Of a DNA stretch of 7,947 nt, positions 1 through 5,831 are shown piece after piece. This DNA is from Chloroflexota bacterium (GTDB lineage: Bacteria > Chloroflexota > UBA5177 > JANWHV01), in NCBI GenBank assembly GCA_025924845.1, contig JAICHN010000243.1, positions 1 to 7,947 on the forward strand, given 5' to 3'. A program made the position numbers and the translations under genes. Position 1 is the stretch's first letter; each line of letters opens with the position of its first letter. The notes beneath the pieces were generated by a model. It saw nothing but the letters and a program-made list of their open reading frames with translations, made no database searches and was not told the DNA's origin.

Positions 1-36
1 CCGCCGCCGCGGCCCCCCTCGGTCGTCTTGTGGGCT

Positions 37-68
37 GCGGGGCCCTACCCCGCCGGGGGGCCCCCCCC
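37..68. repeat. GC-only inverted repeats and homopolymer tract after the DUF3618 gene
   Basis: GCGGGG (37-42) and CCCCGC (48-53) form a 6-bp hairpin with a 5-base loop. It is followed at once by GGGGGGCCCCCCCC (55-68). They lie 36-67 bases beyond the DUF3618 stop on the minus strand and could act as a GC-rich transcription end, though no U-run is present. The rest of positions 1-103 shows no gene. Confidence 0.3.
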
Positions 69-103
69 TCCCCCACGTCCTGTGCCCCAACCCGGATGTT
101 TCT

Positions 104-799
104 TCACACCTCAGGGTACGTCTCCGCGGCCGTAATTGCCGGCGAGGCATTGGGAACGACCAGCATGTCCGGTTCCGACTCGCGCCCATTCGCGGACGGT
201 CGCGTGGCCCGGCCCAACAATGCGCCCAGCGCCAGCGCGACCAGGCAGCCCGCCAGCGGGTGGCGCCGTATCTGTGTTTGCAACTGATCGCCGGTGCGGC
301 GGGCGGTCAGGCGCGCCTCCATGGCCTTTTCGTTCCACGTCCCCGCCGGTCCCTGCTCGCCGGCCGCGGCCAATGAGGACCGATCCGTCAGGTCGTCGGC
401 TGCTCCAGGCTCGCGAATGGTTCGGACCTTGCTCACTACGCGCCGAGCCTGCTGAGAGGCGCCCTCCTTGATCGTGGTCGTCCGCTCGCCGAGCGTCCGC
501 GCCAGGCGCTGCACGTTCTCGTCCGCCGCCGACACCGCGGATTCCACTCGACCGATGGTGGCGGCCCGGGCCGCGTCTTGCGCTTGCCGCTTCAAGGTCC
601 GCGGATCGAGTTTTTCCTGGATGGCGTCGATGGTCTCCGCCATATTGGCTCGTGTCCGCTCTATTTGTTCGCCCAGTTCATGCGGGTCCCTATTGCCCGT
701 CGCGGCGGCATCCAGATCGTGCTTAGACTCTTCAGCGGCGGCCTTCGCGCGGATGGCGGCTGACGTGGTAGGGGTCTCAACTCGCCGTTTGTCGCTCAC
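104..799 (-). CDS. DUF3618 domain membrane-anchored protein
   Basis: A 231-residue protein. Residues 43-67 (EQIERTRANMAETIDAIQEKLDP) carry the conserved DUF3618 signature, an amphipathic helix with Ile-Glu-x-Thr-Arg and a following Leu-Asp-Pro. The N-terminus is charged and Ala/Lys-rich, and the middle (about 70-125) is a long, probably coiled-coil helix. Near the C-terminus, about residues 180-198, is one short hydrophobic helix after Arg-Arg-His-Pro, with the small-residue pattern GALLGR, then a hydrophilic tail. It is probably a cytoplasmic-facing protein anchored by a single segment, like YqjD/ElaB-type proteins, but the family has no firm biochemical role. The start is GTG at 799; its GTGA overlaps the stop of the Holin-X-type gene, and AAGGAG sits 8 bases upstream. 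Translational coupling of the pair is therefore likely. DUF3618 genes commonly sit next to Holin-X genes. Confidence 0.9.
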   Translation of the reverse strand: MSDKRRVETPTTSAAIRAKAAAEESKHDLDAAATGNRDPHELGEQIERTRANMAETIDAIQEKLDPRTLKRQAQDAARAATIGRVESAVSAADENVQRLARTLGERTTTIKEGASQQARRVVSKVRTIREPGAADDLTDRSSLAAAGEQGPAGTWNEKAMEARLTARRTGDQLQTQIRRHPLAGCLVALALGALLGRATRPSANGRESEPDMLVVPNASPAITAAETYPEV

Positions 800-1212
800 T
801 TCGCCTGCTCCTTGGCCCAGCGTACATCCTCCTTAACCGTTTGGATGGTCTGCTGAGGCACCGGATTCCCCTCGCCGTGCTTGAGGCCGTTCAGGCCCTT
901 CATGGCCAGGAACCCACCAACAGCCACGACCACCACGCCTACAATCAAGGCCGAGAGCCACCAGGGGAGGGCCAGCGCAATCGCAATGATTATAGTGGCA
1001 ATTAGGGCCAGGAGCCCGGCATAAGCAAGTAATCCGCCGACGACGATGAAGCCGACGTCCTTCCCGGCGCTGACCGCCTTTTGCCGGAACTCCGTCTTCG
1101 CCAGCGTCACCTCTTGTCGGATCAGGGTAGTTGTCTCGCTAGCCAGTTCATTGAACAATTCGCCAAGGGAGCGAGTGTCGCTTTCAGGCGCCACCCGCAA
1201 GTCACGTGCCAT
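796..1212 (-). CDS. Holin-X-type (holin superfamily III / phage_holin_3_6) membrane protein
   Basis: A 138-residue protein. The N-terminal amphipathic region (residues 14-50, with SLGELFNELASETTTLIRQE) matches the start of the Holin-X family. Two strongly hydrophobic segments follow, about residues 54-81 and 84-105, separated by a short Pro-Trp-Trp turn. The charged C-terminal helix contains QTIQTVKEDVRWAKEQ, also typical of this family. The family is named for similarity to actinobacteriophage holins, but chromosomal copies beside DUF3618 genes are not in prophages, and none of the genes here is phage-like. I infer an integral envelope protein, possibly working with the overlapping DUF3618 product, rather than a lysis protein. 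The ATG at 1212 is preceded by AAGGGGG with 7-base spacing, which fixes the start. The leader has a small inverted repeat (1237-1255). The DUF2382 gene upstream is 154 bases away, so co-transcription is possible but not shown. Confidence 0.88.
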   Translation of the reverse strand: MARDLRVAPESDTRSLGELFNELASETTTLIRQEVTLAKTEFRQKAVSAGKDVGFIVVGGLLAYAGLLALIATIIIAIALALPWWLSALIVGVVVVAVGGFLAMKGLNGLKHGEGNPVPQQTIQTVKEDVRWAKEQAK

Positions 1213-1236
1213 GGTGTTTCCCCCTTCTCAGCTTCT

Positions 1237-1255
1237 CTGTCGCGCCCCCCGACAG
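1237..1255 (-). promoter_or_regulatory. Small inverted repeat in the leader of the Holin-X-type gene
   Basis: CTGTCG (1237-1242) and CGACAG (1250-1255) are perfect 6-base arms around a C-rich 7-base loop. It lies 24 bases upstream of the ATG at 1212, just ahead of the ribosome-binding site. It could be a 5'-UTR hairpin or a protein site. In GC-rich DNA a repeat this short can occur by chance. Confidence 0.2.
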
Positions 1256-1351
1256 GCACGGCCGCCGTACTCAGCATCGCACCGAACACGAGACGCCGCA
1301 CCGGTCGAATTGAGGATGCCGCGGGGAAGTTGGGACTAGGCGGAGCGATGG

Positions 1352-1363
1352 CGGCTTAAGCCG
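1352..1363. repeat. 12-base perfect palindrome just after the DUF2382 stop
   Basis: CGGCTTAAGCCG lies 3 bases beyond the stop codon of the DUF2382 gene. As RNA it would give only a 4-bp stem with a TTAA loop and no U-run, so it is a poor terminator. It may be chance or a protein-binding site in the gap before the Holin-X-type gene. Confidence 0.2.
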
Positions 1364-1366
1364 AGC

Positions 1367-2089
1367 CTATTGCACCCTGAACAACGGGGTATCGCGGGGC
1401 TCTCGTCCCTCGCTCGGCTGCTCCGTTACCTCGACGAACTCGTGCCGCACGGTGGCCCGCGGTTCCTGCTCCTCCCACAGGCGCTCCTTGTGGATCCGGA
1501 TGTATTCTTTGACGACCGCCCGCTTCTCGATGAAGATCTTCTCCTCCATTACGGGAAGGATCAATTCATCGGGACCAGGCGGCGTGGTCGCGTCATAGTC
1601 CTCCGGGGCGATATGCTCGATGACCGCTTCCTCGCGATAGACCCGAACGGTCAGGTGTCGCTCGACGGTTTCCACACCCTTATGCACATGGACGTTGCCC
1701 AGCGTGATCGGCTGTTTTCGCACGTCGAGTTCCTCGGTGTGGACCGGTAGGCGGATCGTCTCCTGCTCGAACGCCGAAGCCGCCTCCTTTTGAACTGGAT
1801 TCGACGCCGCGTCCCACTCAGCGGCGGGCTGTACCCCGGCAAGCCAACTTTCCAGCACGGCCGATGAGACATCCAGTTCTACCGCGGGCTGCCCATCCCG
1901 AACCGTCACCGTTCTAATAAAGGTCGCGGGCACCCGGTAGCACCGTACGCCATCGTGTGAGCGTACCACCAGGACACCCTCGGCCGGCTCATCGTTCAGG
2001 ACCGGCTCGGCTTGTCCCTCGACGATGCCGATCACCCCATCGGTGCCGTAGACCATGGTGCCGGGGTCGATCCCCTCAATAGTGTTCAT
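1367..2089 (-). CDS. DUF2382 (YsnF/AvaK-like) protein with N-terminal PRC-barrel/DUF2171-like domain
   Basis: A 240-residue soluble protein. Residues about 1-85 look like a small beta-rich domain of the PRC-barrel/DUF2171 kind (PGTMVYGTDGVIGIVEG, then VRCYRVPATFIRTV). A linker follows, and residues about 108-224 form the DUF2382 region. That region contains two related repeats: one starts at RLPVHTEELDV near 113 and the other at ILPVMEEKIFIEKR near 177. Each ends in a charged beta-hairpin (VYREEAVIE; VRHEFVEVTE). DUF2382 proteins include Bacillus YsnF, a general stress protein, and cyanobacterial AvaK, which is found in akinetes; their biochemical function is unknown. The reading frame is open to an ATG at 2149, but the ATG at 2089 is preferred because GAGGAG lies 7 bases before it and the protein then begins exactly at the domain. 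Same-strand position ahead of the Holin-X/DUF3618 pair suggests a shared stress or envelope theme. Confidence 0.9.
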   Translation of the reverse strand: MNTIEGIDPGTMVYGTDGVIGIVEGQAEPVLNDEPAEGVLVVRSHDGVRCYRVPATFIRTVTVRDGQPAVELDVSSAVLESWLAGVQPAAEWDAASNPVQKEAASAFEQETIRLPVHTEELDVRKQPITLGNVHVHKGVETVERHLTVRVYREEAVIEHIAPEDYDATTPPGPDELILPVMEEKIFIEKRAVVKEYIRIHKERLWEEQEPRATVRHEFVEVTEQPSEGREPRDTPLFRVQ

Positions 2090-2096
2090 CGGAGCA

Positions 2097-2102
2097 CTCC
2101 TC
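2097..2102 (-). promoter_or_regulatory. Ribosome-binding site that decides the DUF2382 start
   Basis: On the minus strand GAGGAG lies 7 bases before the ATG at 2089. The alternative ATG at 2149 would add 20 residues (Trp/Arg-rich, not domain-like), so the shorter start is preferred. Confidence 0.75.
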
Positions 2103-2144
2103 ACACTCCAGCCTCTATTTAGCCTATACGCCCAAGAGGGACCG

Positions 2145-2161
2145 GACATCGGCCGAATGTC
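2145..2161. promoter_or_regulatory. Near-perfect palindrome upstream of the DUF2382 gene (possible operator)
   Basis: On the minus strand the site reads GACATTCGGCCGATGTC. The arms GACAT/ATGTC flank CGGCCG, giving a 16-base palindrome interrupted by one extra T. It is about 55 bases upstream of the start at 2089, a plausible operator position. An AT-rich stretch nearby on the minus strand (TATAGGCTAAATAG, about 2113-2126) could include a -10 element, but I cannot pair it with a convincing -35. Confidence 0.3.
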
Positions 2162-2302
2162 ATCTTATGAGTGAAGGAAGGACTAGGCCCCGTATACAAA
2201 AAGGTCGAAGAGCACCGCACAGGCTAGTCGATGAACAGCTGGATTGAGGATATCCTTGCTGCCGCTGCCGCGAAGGCATCCGCATAGCGACCCGAATGAA
2301 AC

Positions 2303-2343
2303 CCGGCAGGAAGTTGCCGGCTCCGTGAAGAAACCGGCCGGCA
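2303..2343 (-). terminator. Candidate GC-rich hairpin terminator after the dehydrogenase gene
   Basis: Downstream of the stop at 2349, TGCCGGC and GCCGGCA (2315-2321 and 2337-2343) form a 7-bp stem with a 15-base loop. The same central arm can instead pair with CCGGCA at 2303-2308, giving a 6-bp stem with a 6-base loop. No U-run follows, so it would be a Rho-assisted or U-less terminator at best. The rest of 2162-2302 shows no gene or other clear element. Confidence 0.3.
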
Positions 2344-2348
2344 CGCCC

Positions 2349-3455
2349 TCATGAACGAGGGTCAGCGGGGGGCACCTCGGGTGGGATATGAACTGCACGA
2401 ATCTGATCCGTCTCTTCCTCTATCCGCAGCACAAGTTGTGCCGCGAGATCGTGCAGTTCCTGCCAGGTTGCCGCGGGCAATGGAATACCGGTGTGACCGC
2501 GCTGCCGCCGTGCCTCCGCTGCCGGATCGCCAGGCAGGAGCACTCCGGCCGATCCAGGCGCCGGCTGGGAGGCGCCGACCACGGCGGCGAAGCGCGTCGC
2601 GTAGTCCACGATTTGGGCAAGGGGCTGGAACGCCGCGATGTTGAAGGCGACCATCAATGTGCCGTTGCCGGAATCATATTCCGGCAGGCAAGACGGCGCG
2701 GCGCCGGAAAGGGCGCCCGCCAGGAACTCGACCATTACGCCCATCGCGTACCCCTTGTACTCCCCGAACGGGAGCAGCGCGCCACCGCTGAAAAAGTCAT
2801 CGGGCGAGATGGAAGGATGTCCCGCGGCATCAAGGAGTACCCCCGGCTTGATCGTCTGGCCCCTGGCCCGGGCCACCTCCAGTTTCCCGCCGGCTAAGAC
2901 CGATGTGGCGAAGTCCAGCAGGAGAGGATGCTCGGGGTCGGCGGTGGGCGCGGCCCAGGCGAGCGGGTTCGTGCCCAGGCGCCGCTCCCAGCCACCGTAG
3001 GGCGCCACCGTCGGTCCCGCGTTGCAGAGCGCAATCCCCATCATGCCGGCGCGAGTCATGGTCTCCACGTACTCGCCGACCCGGCCGATATGATTGCAGC
3101 GCTGGATGGTGACCGCGCCGACACCGAACTCCGTGGCCAGGGCAATGGCCGTCTCCGCGGCAAGCCGCGCCGCGGGCTGCCCCCAGCCCCAGCGGCCGTC
3201 AACCGTCGCGGTGGCCTGCTGACGGCCGCTCACCTCGGCTCGCTCCGCCGGCTTGATGTGCCCGGCGCGGATGGAGTTGACATAGGTCGGTAAGCGCATT
3301 ACTCCGTGCGAATCGTAGCCGGCAAGGTTCGCGCCTACCAAAGACTCAGCCACCACCTGGGCCAGATCATGCGGCGTGCCCGCTGCCGCGAGGAGCGCAT
3401 CGGCGATACGCTGCAGCGCTTGGGCCGTGATCTGCTTCTCGGTTCCCGGCATCAT
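2349..3455 (-). CDS. LDH2/malate-lactate-ureidoglycolate dehydrogenase family oxidoreductase
   Basis: A 368-residue NAD(P)-dependent oxidoreductase of the LDH2/MDH2 family (COG2055), close to the usual family length. Visible hallmarks in order: GYDSHGVMRLPTY at about 46-58, with the conserved Asp-Ser-His whose His50 is the expected catalytic residue; CNHIGRVGEY at 120-129; GTNPLAWAAPT at 161-171; LDFATSVLAGGKLE at 180-193; and GEYKGYAMGVMVEF at 231-244. The C-terminus has the expected PGDPAAEARRQR and GIPLP elements. These cytoplasmic enzymes oxidise 2-hydroxyacids (malate, L-lactate, sulfolactate, ureidoglycolate) or reduce cyclic imines; the substrate cannot be told here. The frame is closed by a stop just upstream, so the first ATG (3455) is the only good start; GGGAG lies 10 bases before it. 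That ATG overlaps the stop of a 58-codon ORF as ATGA. The gene is divergent from the MFS transporter across about 1 kb. Confidence 0.93.
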   Translation of the reverse strand: MMPGTEKQITAQALQRIADALLAAAGTPHDLAQVVAESLVGANLAGYDSHGVMRLPTYVNSIRAGHIKPAERAEVSGRQQATATVDGRWGWGQPAARLAAETAIALATEFGVGAVTIQRCNHIGRVGEYVETMTRAGMMGIALCNAGPTVAPYGGWERRLGTNPLAWAAPTADPEHPLLLDFATSVLAGGKLEVARARGQTIKPGVLLDAAGHPSISPDDFFSGGALLPFGEYKGYAMGVMVEFLAGALSGAAPSCLPEYDSGNGTLMVAFNIAAFQPLAQIVDYATRFAAVVGASQPAPGSAGVLLPGDPAAEARRQRGHTGIPLPAATWQELHDLAAQLVLRIEEETDQIRAVHIPPEVPPADPRS

Positions 3456-3628
3456 TCGATGTCTGCTCCCACGCTACAACCAGCCGCACCGGAGCGGCTG
3501 CCCTCGGAAATCTCCCGTCCCGCCCTAATTACCGTGCTGCGGGTTTCCTGCCGGCCCACCTGCCGCGCCAGGTCGTCGAAGATTTGGCTGCTTTGGGTGA
3601 TGCTGTTGCGAATACCCGCGCGGTCCAT
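3452..3628 (-). CDS. Possible 58-residue small protein overlapping the dehydrogenase start
   Basis: An ATG at 3628 opens 58 codons on the minus strand. The stop is TGA at 3454-3452, so it overlaps the first ATG of the dehydrogenase as ATGA, the classic arrangement for translational coupling. The product begins MDRAGIRNSITQSSQIFDDL and is hydrophilic, with no membrane segment or cysteine cluster. I do not recognise a family. The first 35 or so codons mostly end in G or C, as in the neighbouring genes, which favours coding; the second half (Gly/Ser-rich) does so less. GGAGG occurs upstream but 13 bases away, longer than ideal. The frame is open further upstream to a stop near 3808 without another ATG. 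It may be a real small partner or leader ORF, or a decayed remnant. Confidence 0.35.
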   Translation of the reverse strand: MDRAGIRNSITQSSQIFDDLARQVGRQETRSTVIRAGREISEGSRSGAAGCSVGADIE

Positions 3629-3810
3629 GACCGTTGGGACGCCTCCAGAGAGGGTATCAGGAGATTGCCGCTCCCGCCCGTCCGATGATGGGTCGTGTAC
3701 GTTGCCGAGCGTGATACACTTTCCCGCCCATAGGCTGGCGGATGCTGGTGCGGTAAGCGACCGGCGCCGGCACCGACACGCCAGGTCCCACGCCTGAGGG
3801 GAGGTTCACC

Positions 3811-3870
3811 ATGCACGAAGGGGAGTTGGCCCCGAAGGACCAACTCCCCTTTCGCGTCCTGAGTCACTAA
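3811..3870 (+). CDS. Possible 19-residue leader-like mini-ORF
   Basis: ATG at 3811 is preceded by GGGGAGG at 3798-3804 with 6-base spacing, one of the best Shine-Dalgarno matches in the window. It opens MHEGELAPKDQLPFRVLSH and stops at TAA (3868-3870). The codons span the strong hairpin at 3818-3851, so ribosomes translating it would melt that structure, as in leader-peptide control. No run of one amino acid points to a classic attenuator. No clear gene follows on the plus strand until the MFS transporter, over 600 bases away. It could equally be chance, because the GGGGAG motif recurs in the hairpin itself. Confidence 0.25.
   Translation: MHEGELAPKDQLPFRVLSH
3818..3851 (-). terminator. Strong 15-bp hairpin with UUCG tetraloop (terminator or RNA element)
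   Basis: The arms AAGGGGAGTTGG (3818-3829) and CCAACTCCCCTT (3840-3851) are a perfect 12-base inverted repeat. Read as minus-strand RNA the stem continues inward with U-G, C-G and C-G pairs to a cUUCGg tetraloop, giving 15 bp, an exceptionally stable form. Read as plus-strand RNA the same position is a C-A mismatch with a CGAA loop. This asymmetry suggests that the minus-strand RNA is the functional one. The 3' tail is short (CUUCGUG on minus, CUUUCGCG on plus), so it is not a textbook U-run terminator. It could end a transcript from 3850-4500, or sit in the leader of the dehydrogenase mRNA. No obvious gene ends just before it on either strand. Confidence 0.5.
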
Positions 3871-4501
3871 CCGCGTCGCTTGTGCCGCGAGTTTCCTTAC
3901 GGTCTGCCTGGAGCGCCTCGCCTTGCGGCTGAACACCCCACCCGGTCCGGCGCTTACGCGCTTTCCCGGTGGCGAGCTATAAGTCACTCCGAAACTCTGT
4001 ACCGTCCTCTCCGCGATTGGAATGAGCAAGACGGTGGGTTGCCTCGTGCGGCGCCGTGCTTGGTCGGGTTCGATGTGACACGCGGTATTCCGATGCGTCC
4101 TCATGTCACGCTCTGTCGGCGGTGTCCAGTCGTCGCGCCTGCCGGCTGCCGGATTGCTCCAACCCCCAGTCTGCGTGTCGTCTAAACACTGGTGCGGATC
4201 TCGTGCCTCCTACGCGAACTCGGTGGTGTTTCTCAGGTAAGAGCAACTTTAGCACTGGCCGGCGGCAATGGTAAGGGAGTTGTCCACACATTCCATGTTT
4301 GGACGAGGATTGGCTTGGCAGGGTAAATCAATTAACCCCCGAAGAGGAGTGCATGTCTCCCGCACGGCTGTGCTGCCACTTGCGCGGGCACGAACATCGC
4401 CTGTATCCTGCGCACGCGACCGCGCCACGACGAACTCCCGCATCGGCTGTAGAGCACGCATCGGCGGACATGACGGCAACTCTGTCGCTTTATGATGCGC
4501 G
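3871..4501. other. Intergenic stretch with no convincing gene
   Basis: Both strands carry several overlapping open frames here (for example plus 3880-4185 and 4299-4538, minus 3529-4104 and 4249-4512). All have irregular composition rich in Arg, Pro, Ser and Cys, none shows a domain I recognise, and none has codon use like the neighbours. Around 4200-4350 the sequence is visibly less GC-rich (roughly 50-55 percent), as expected for a promoter region of the plus-strand transporter. A weak inverted repeat, GTCCA...TGGAC, lies at about 4280-4302. I found no tRNA, riboswitch core or clear -35/-10 pair. It may hold a promoter, a small RNA, or decayed gene sequence. Confidence 0.4.
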
Positions 4502-4525
4502 TTGGAGATCAAGGAAGCAAATCGC

Positions 4526-5809
4526 GTGCCTGTCTTGACGACGCTGCTCCCCCAACGCGCCTACCGCTGGAACTTTGTGATGATGGGGCTGGATTACAGC
4601 CTCTTTTTGCTGGCGCTCAGCTTCGCGTCGGCCTACGGCGTGCTGCCCCTCTTCGTGCATCATCTCACCGCCTCGAACCTCTTCCTGGGCCTGATCGCCA
4701 CCGTCCGCGCGATCGGCACGTCGCTGCCTCCTATCCTCGTGGCGCCGTACACGGAGCGATTGCGCCGCAAGAAGCCGTTCTTGCTCGTCCTGACGACCTT
4801 CGAGCGCCTCCCTTACCTGGTGCTCGCCATCGTAACGCCGCTGCTGGCCGGCAGCCGGCCGACCCTGCTGCTCTGGACTTTCTTCGCCCTGATCGGGATC
4901 GGAACGTGGTTTGGCGGTCTTGGCCTGCCTGCCTGGCTTGACTTGATGGCGCGCATGCTCCCAGCCGACTGGCGAGGCCGCTTTTTCGGGTTTGCGGCGG
5001 CCGTGGGCGGTTTGATCAGTGTCGCGGGCGCCGCCGGCGCGGCGCTCCTGCTGCGGCACTTCGCCTGGCCGAACAACTTCGCGATCTGCTTCGCCTGCAC
5101 CTCCGCCTGTCTCATCGTCTCCTTCATCTTTATCGCATCCTGCCGAGAGCCGGCGCCGACCGAGGCGCCCCCCACAACTACCAACGCGGGCTATTGGCGC
5201 CGGTTGCCCGATATTGTCCGCGCCGATCGCAACTTTGCGCGCTACCTGGTGGCGGCCGCCCTGATCAGTGCCTCCGGCATGGCGGTCTCGTTCTACACTA
5301 TCGATGCCAAGCGTACGCTGCACCTCGCCGATGCCGGCGCCGGCTTGTATGCCGTCGTGCTTCTGGCCTCGGCCACGCTGGGAAATGTACTATGGGGCTA
5401 TCTGGGCGACCATATTGGTCATAAACGCGTGGTCGAGGGCGGCGCACTCTGTACGGCAGCCGCCGCGCTTATCGCTCTATCGGCACGCGGGCCGGGCATC
5501 GGTATTGCGGCCTACGGTTTGGTGTTCGTGCTGGTGGGGCTCGCCACCAGCGGCATCCAGTTAGCCTCACTCACTTTCGTCATCGATTTCGCCCCGGTTG
5601 CCCAACGTCCAACCTACGTGGGTCTGGTCAATCTGGCCATTGTCCCGTTCGCGGCGGGCGCGCCGCTGGTAGGCGGTCTTATCGCCGATCATTTCGGCTA
5701 TCCCATCGTGTTCGTCCTTAGCGCGGGGTTCGCCTTCGCGGGCACGTTCATCGTCCGGCGCCACATCATCGATCCGCGCATGCAGGCACGAGGGGGACAC
5801 GTCGAATAG
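4526..5809 (+). CDS. Major facilitator superfamily (MFS) transporter
   Basis: About 427 residues and strongly hydrophobic, with some 11-12 predicted membrane helices in two halves joined by a hydrophilic loop (about residues 207-245, rich in Pro, Thr and Arg). The clearest signature is an MFS motif A at the equivalent place in the second half, GYLGDHIGHKR at about residue 291. A degenerate copy in the first half, PYTERLRRKK, lies near residue 74. The segment LPADWRGRFFG near 145 is a cytoplasmic element typical of this type of MFS protein. Substrate and direction are unknown. The frame is open from a TTG at 4502, but that has no Shine-Dalgarno. GTG at 4526 is preferred because AAGGA lies about 10 bases before it; TTG at 4535 is a third option. 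The gene is divergent from the dehydrogenase and convergent with the AAA/TPR gene, 22 bases apart. Confidence 0.92.
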   Translation: MPVLTTLLPQRAYRWNFVMMGLDYSLFLLALSFASAYGVLPLFVHHLTASNLFLGLIATVRAIGTSLPPILVAPYTERLRRKKPFLLVLTTFERLPYLVLAIVTPLLAGSRPTLLLWTFFALIGIGTWFGGLGLPAWLDLMARMLPADWRGRFFGFAAAVGGLISVAGAAGAALLLRHFAWPNNFAICFACTSACLIVSFIFIASCREPAPTEAPPTTTNAGYWRRLPDIVRADRNFARYLVAAALISASGMAVSFYTIDAKRTLHLADAGAGLYAVVLLASATLGNVLWGYLGDHIGHKRVVEGGALCTAAAALIALSARGPGIGIAAYGLVFVLVGLATSGIQLASLTFVIDFAPVAQRPTYVGLVNLAIVPFAAGAPLVGGLIADHFGYPIVFVLSAGFAFAGTFIVRRHIIDPRMQARGGHVE

Positions 5810-5817
5810 ATCCGCTC

Positions 5818-5830
5818 CACCATACTGGTG
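5818..5830. terminator. Small hairpin between convergent genes
   Basis: CACCA (5818-5822) and TGGTG (5826-5830) form a 5-bp stem with a 3-base loop. It fills most of the 22-base gap between the stops of the MFS and AAA/TPR genes. It is symmetrical for both strands but short and without a U-run, so it is a weak candidate for a shared terminator. Confidence 0.25.
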
Positions 5831-5831
5831 C

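Noticed and set aside
796..1212. Phage origin suggested by the 'holin' family name
   Set aside because: No endolysin, structural, integrase or attachment sequence is nearby; pairing with DUF3618 points to a chromosomal envelope protein.
3746..3776. GGTGCGGTAAG followed by a GCACC arm, reminiscent of an RNase P RNA segment
   Set aside because: The other universally conserved RNase P parts (GAGGAAAGTCC upstream and ACAGAA downstream) are absent, so the match is chance.
4061..4082. GGGTTCGATGTGAC resembling a tRNA T-loop
   Set aside because: The flanking bases do not form a T-stem and no acceptor, D or anticodon arms can be built around it.
3529..4104. 191-codon frame on the minus strand in the intergenic region
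   Set aside because: It runs through the strong hairpin, has Arg/Ser/Thr-rich irregular composition, no domain and no good ribosome-binding site, and it overlaps the 58-codon ORF in another frame.
3880..4185. 101-codon frame on the plus strand beginning with TTG
   Set aside because: No Shine-Dalgarno, weak start codon, Pro/Arg/Cys-rich composition and no family resemblance.
4490..5323. 277-codon open frame on the minus strand, antisense to the MFS gene
   Set aside because: It mirrors a well-supported membrane-protein gene, and its product is a Gly/Arg/Gln/Glu-rich low-complexity sequence with no domain, as expected for a GC-rich antisense shadow.
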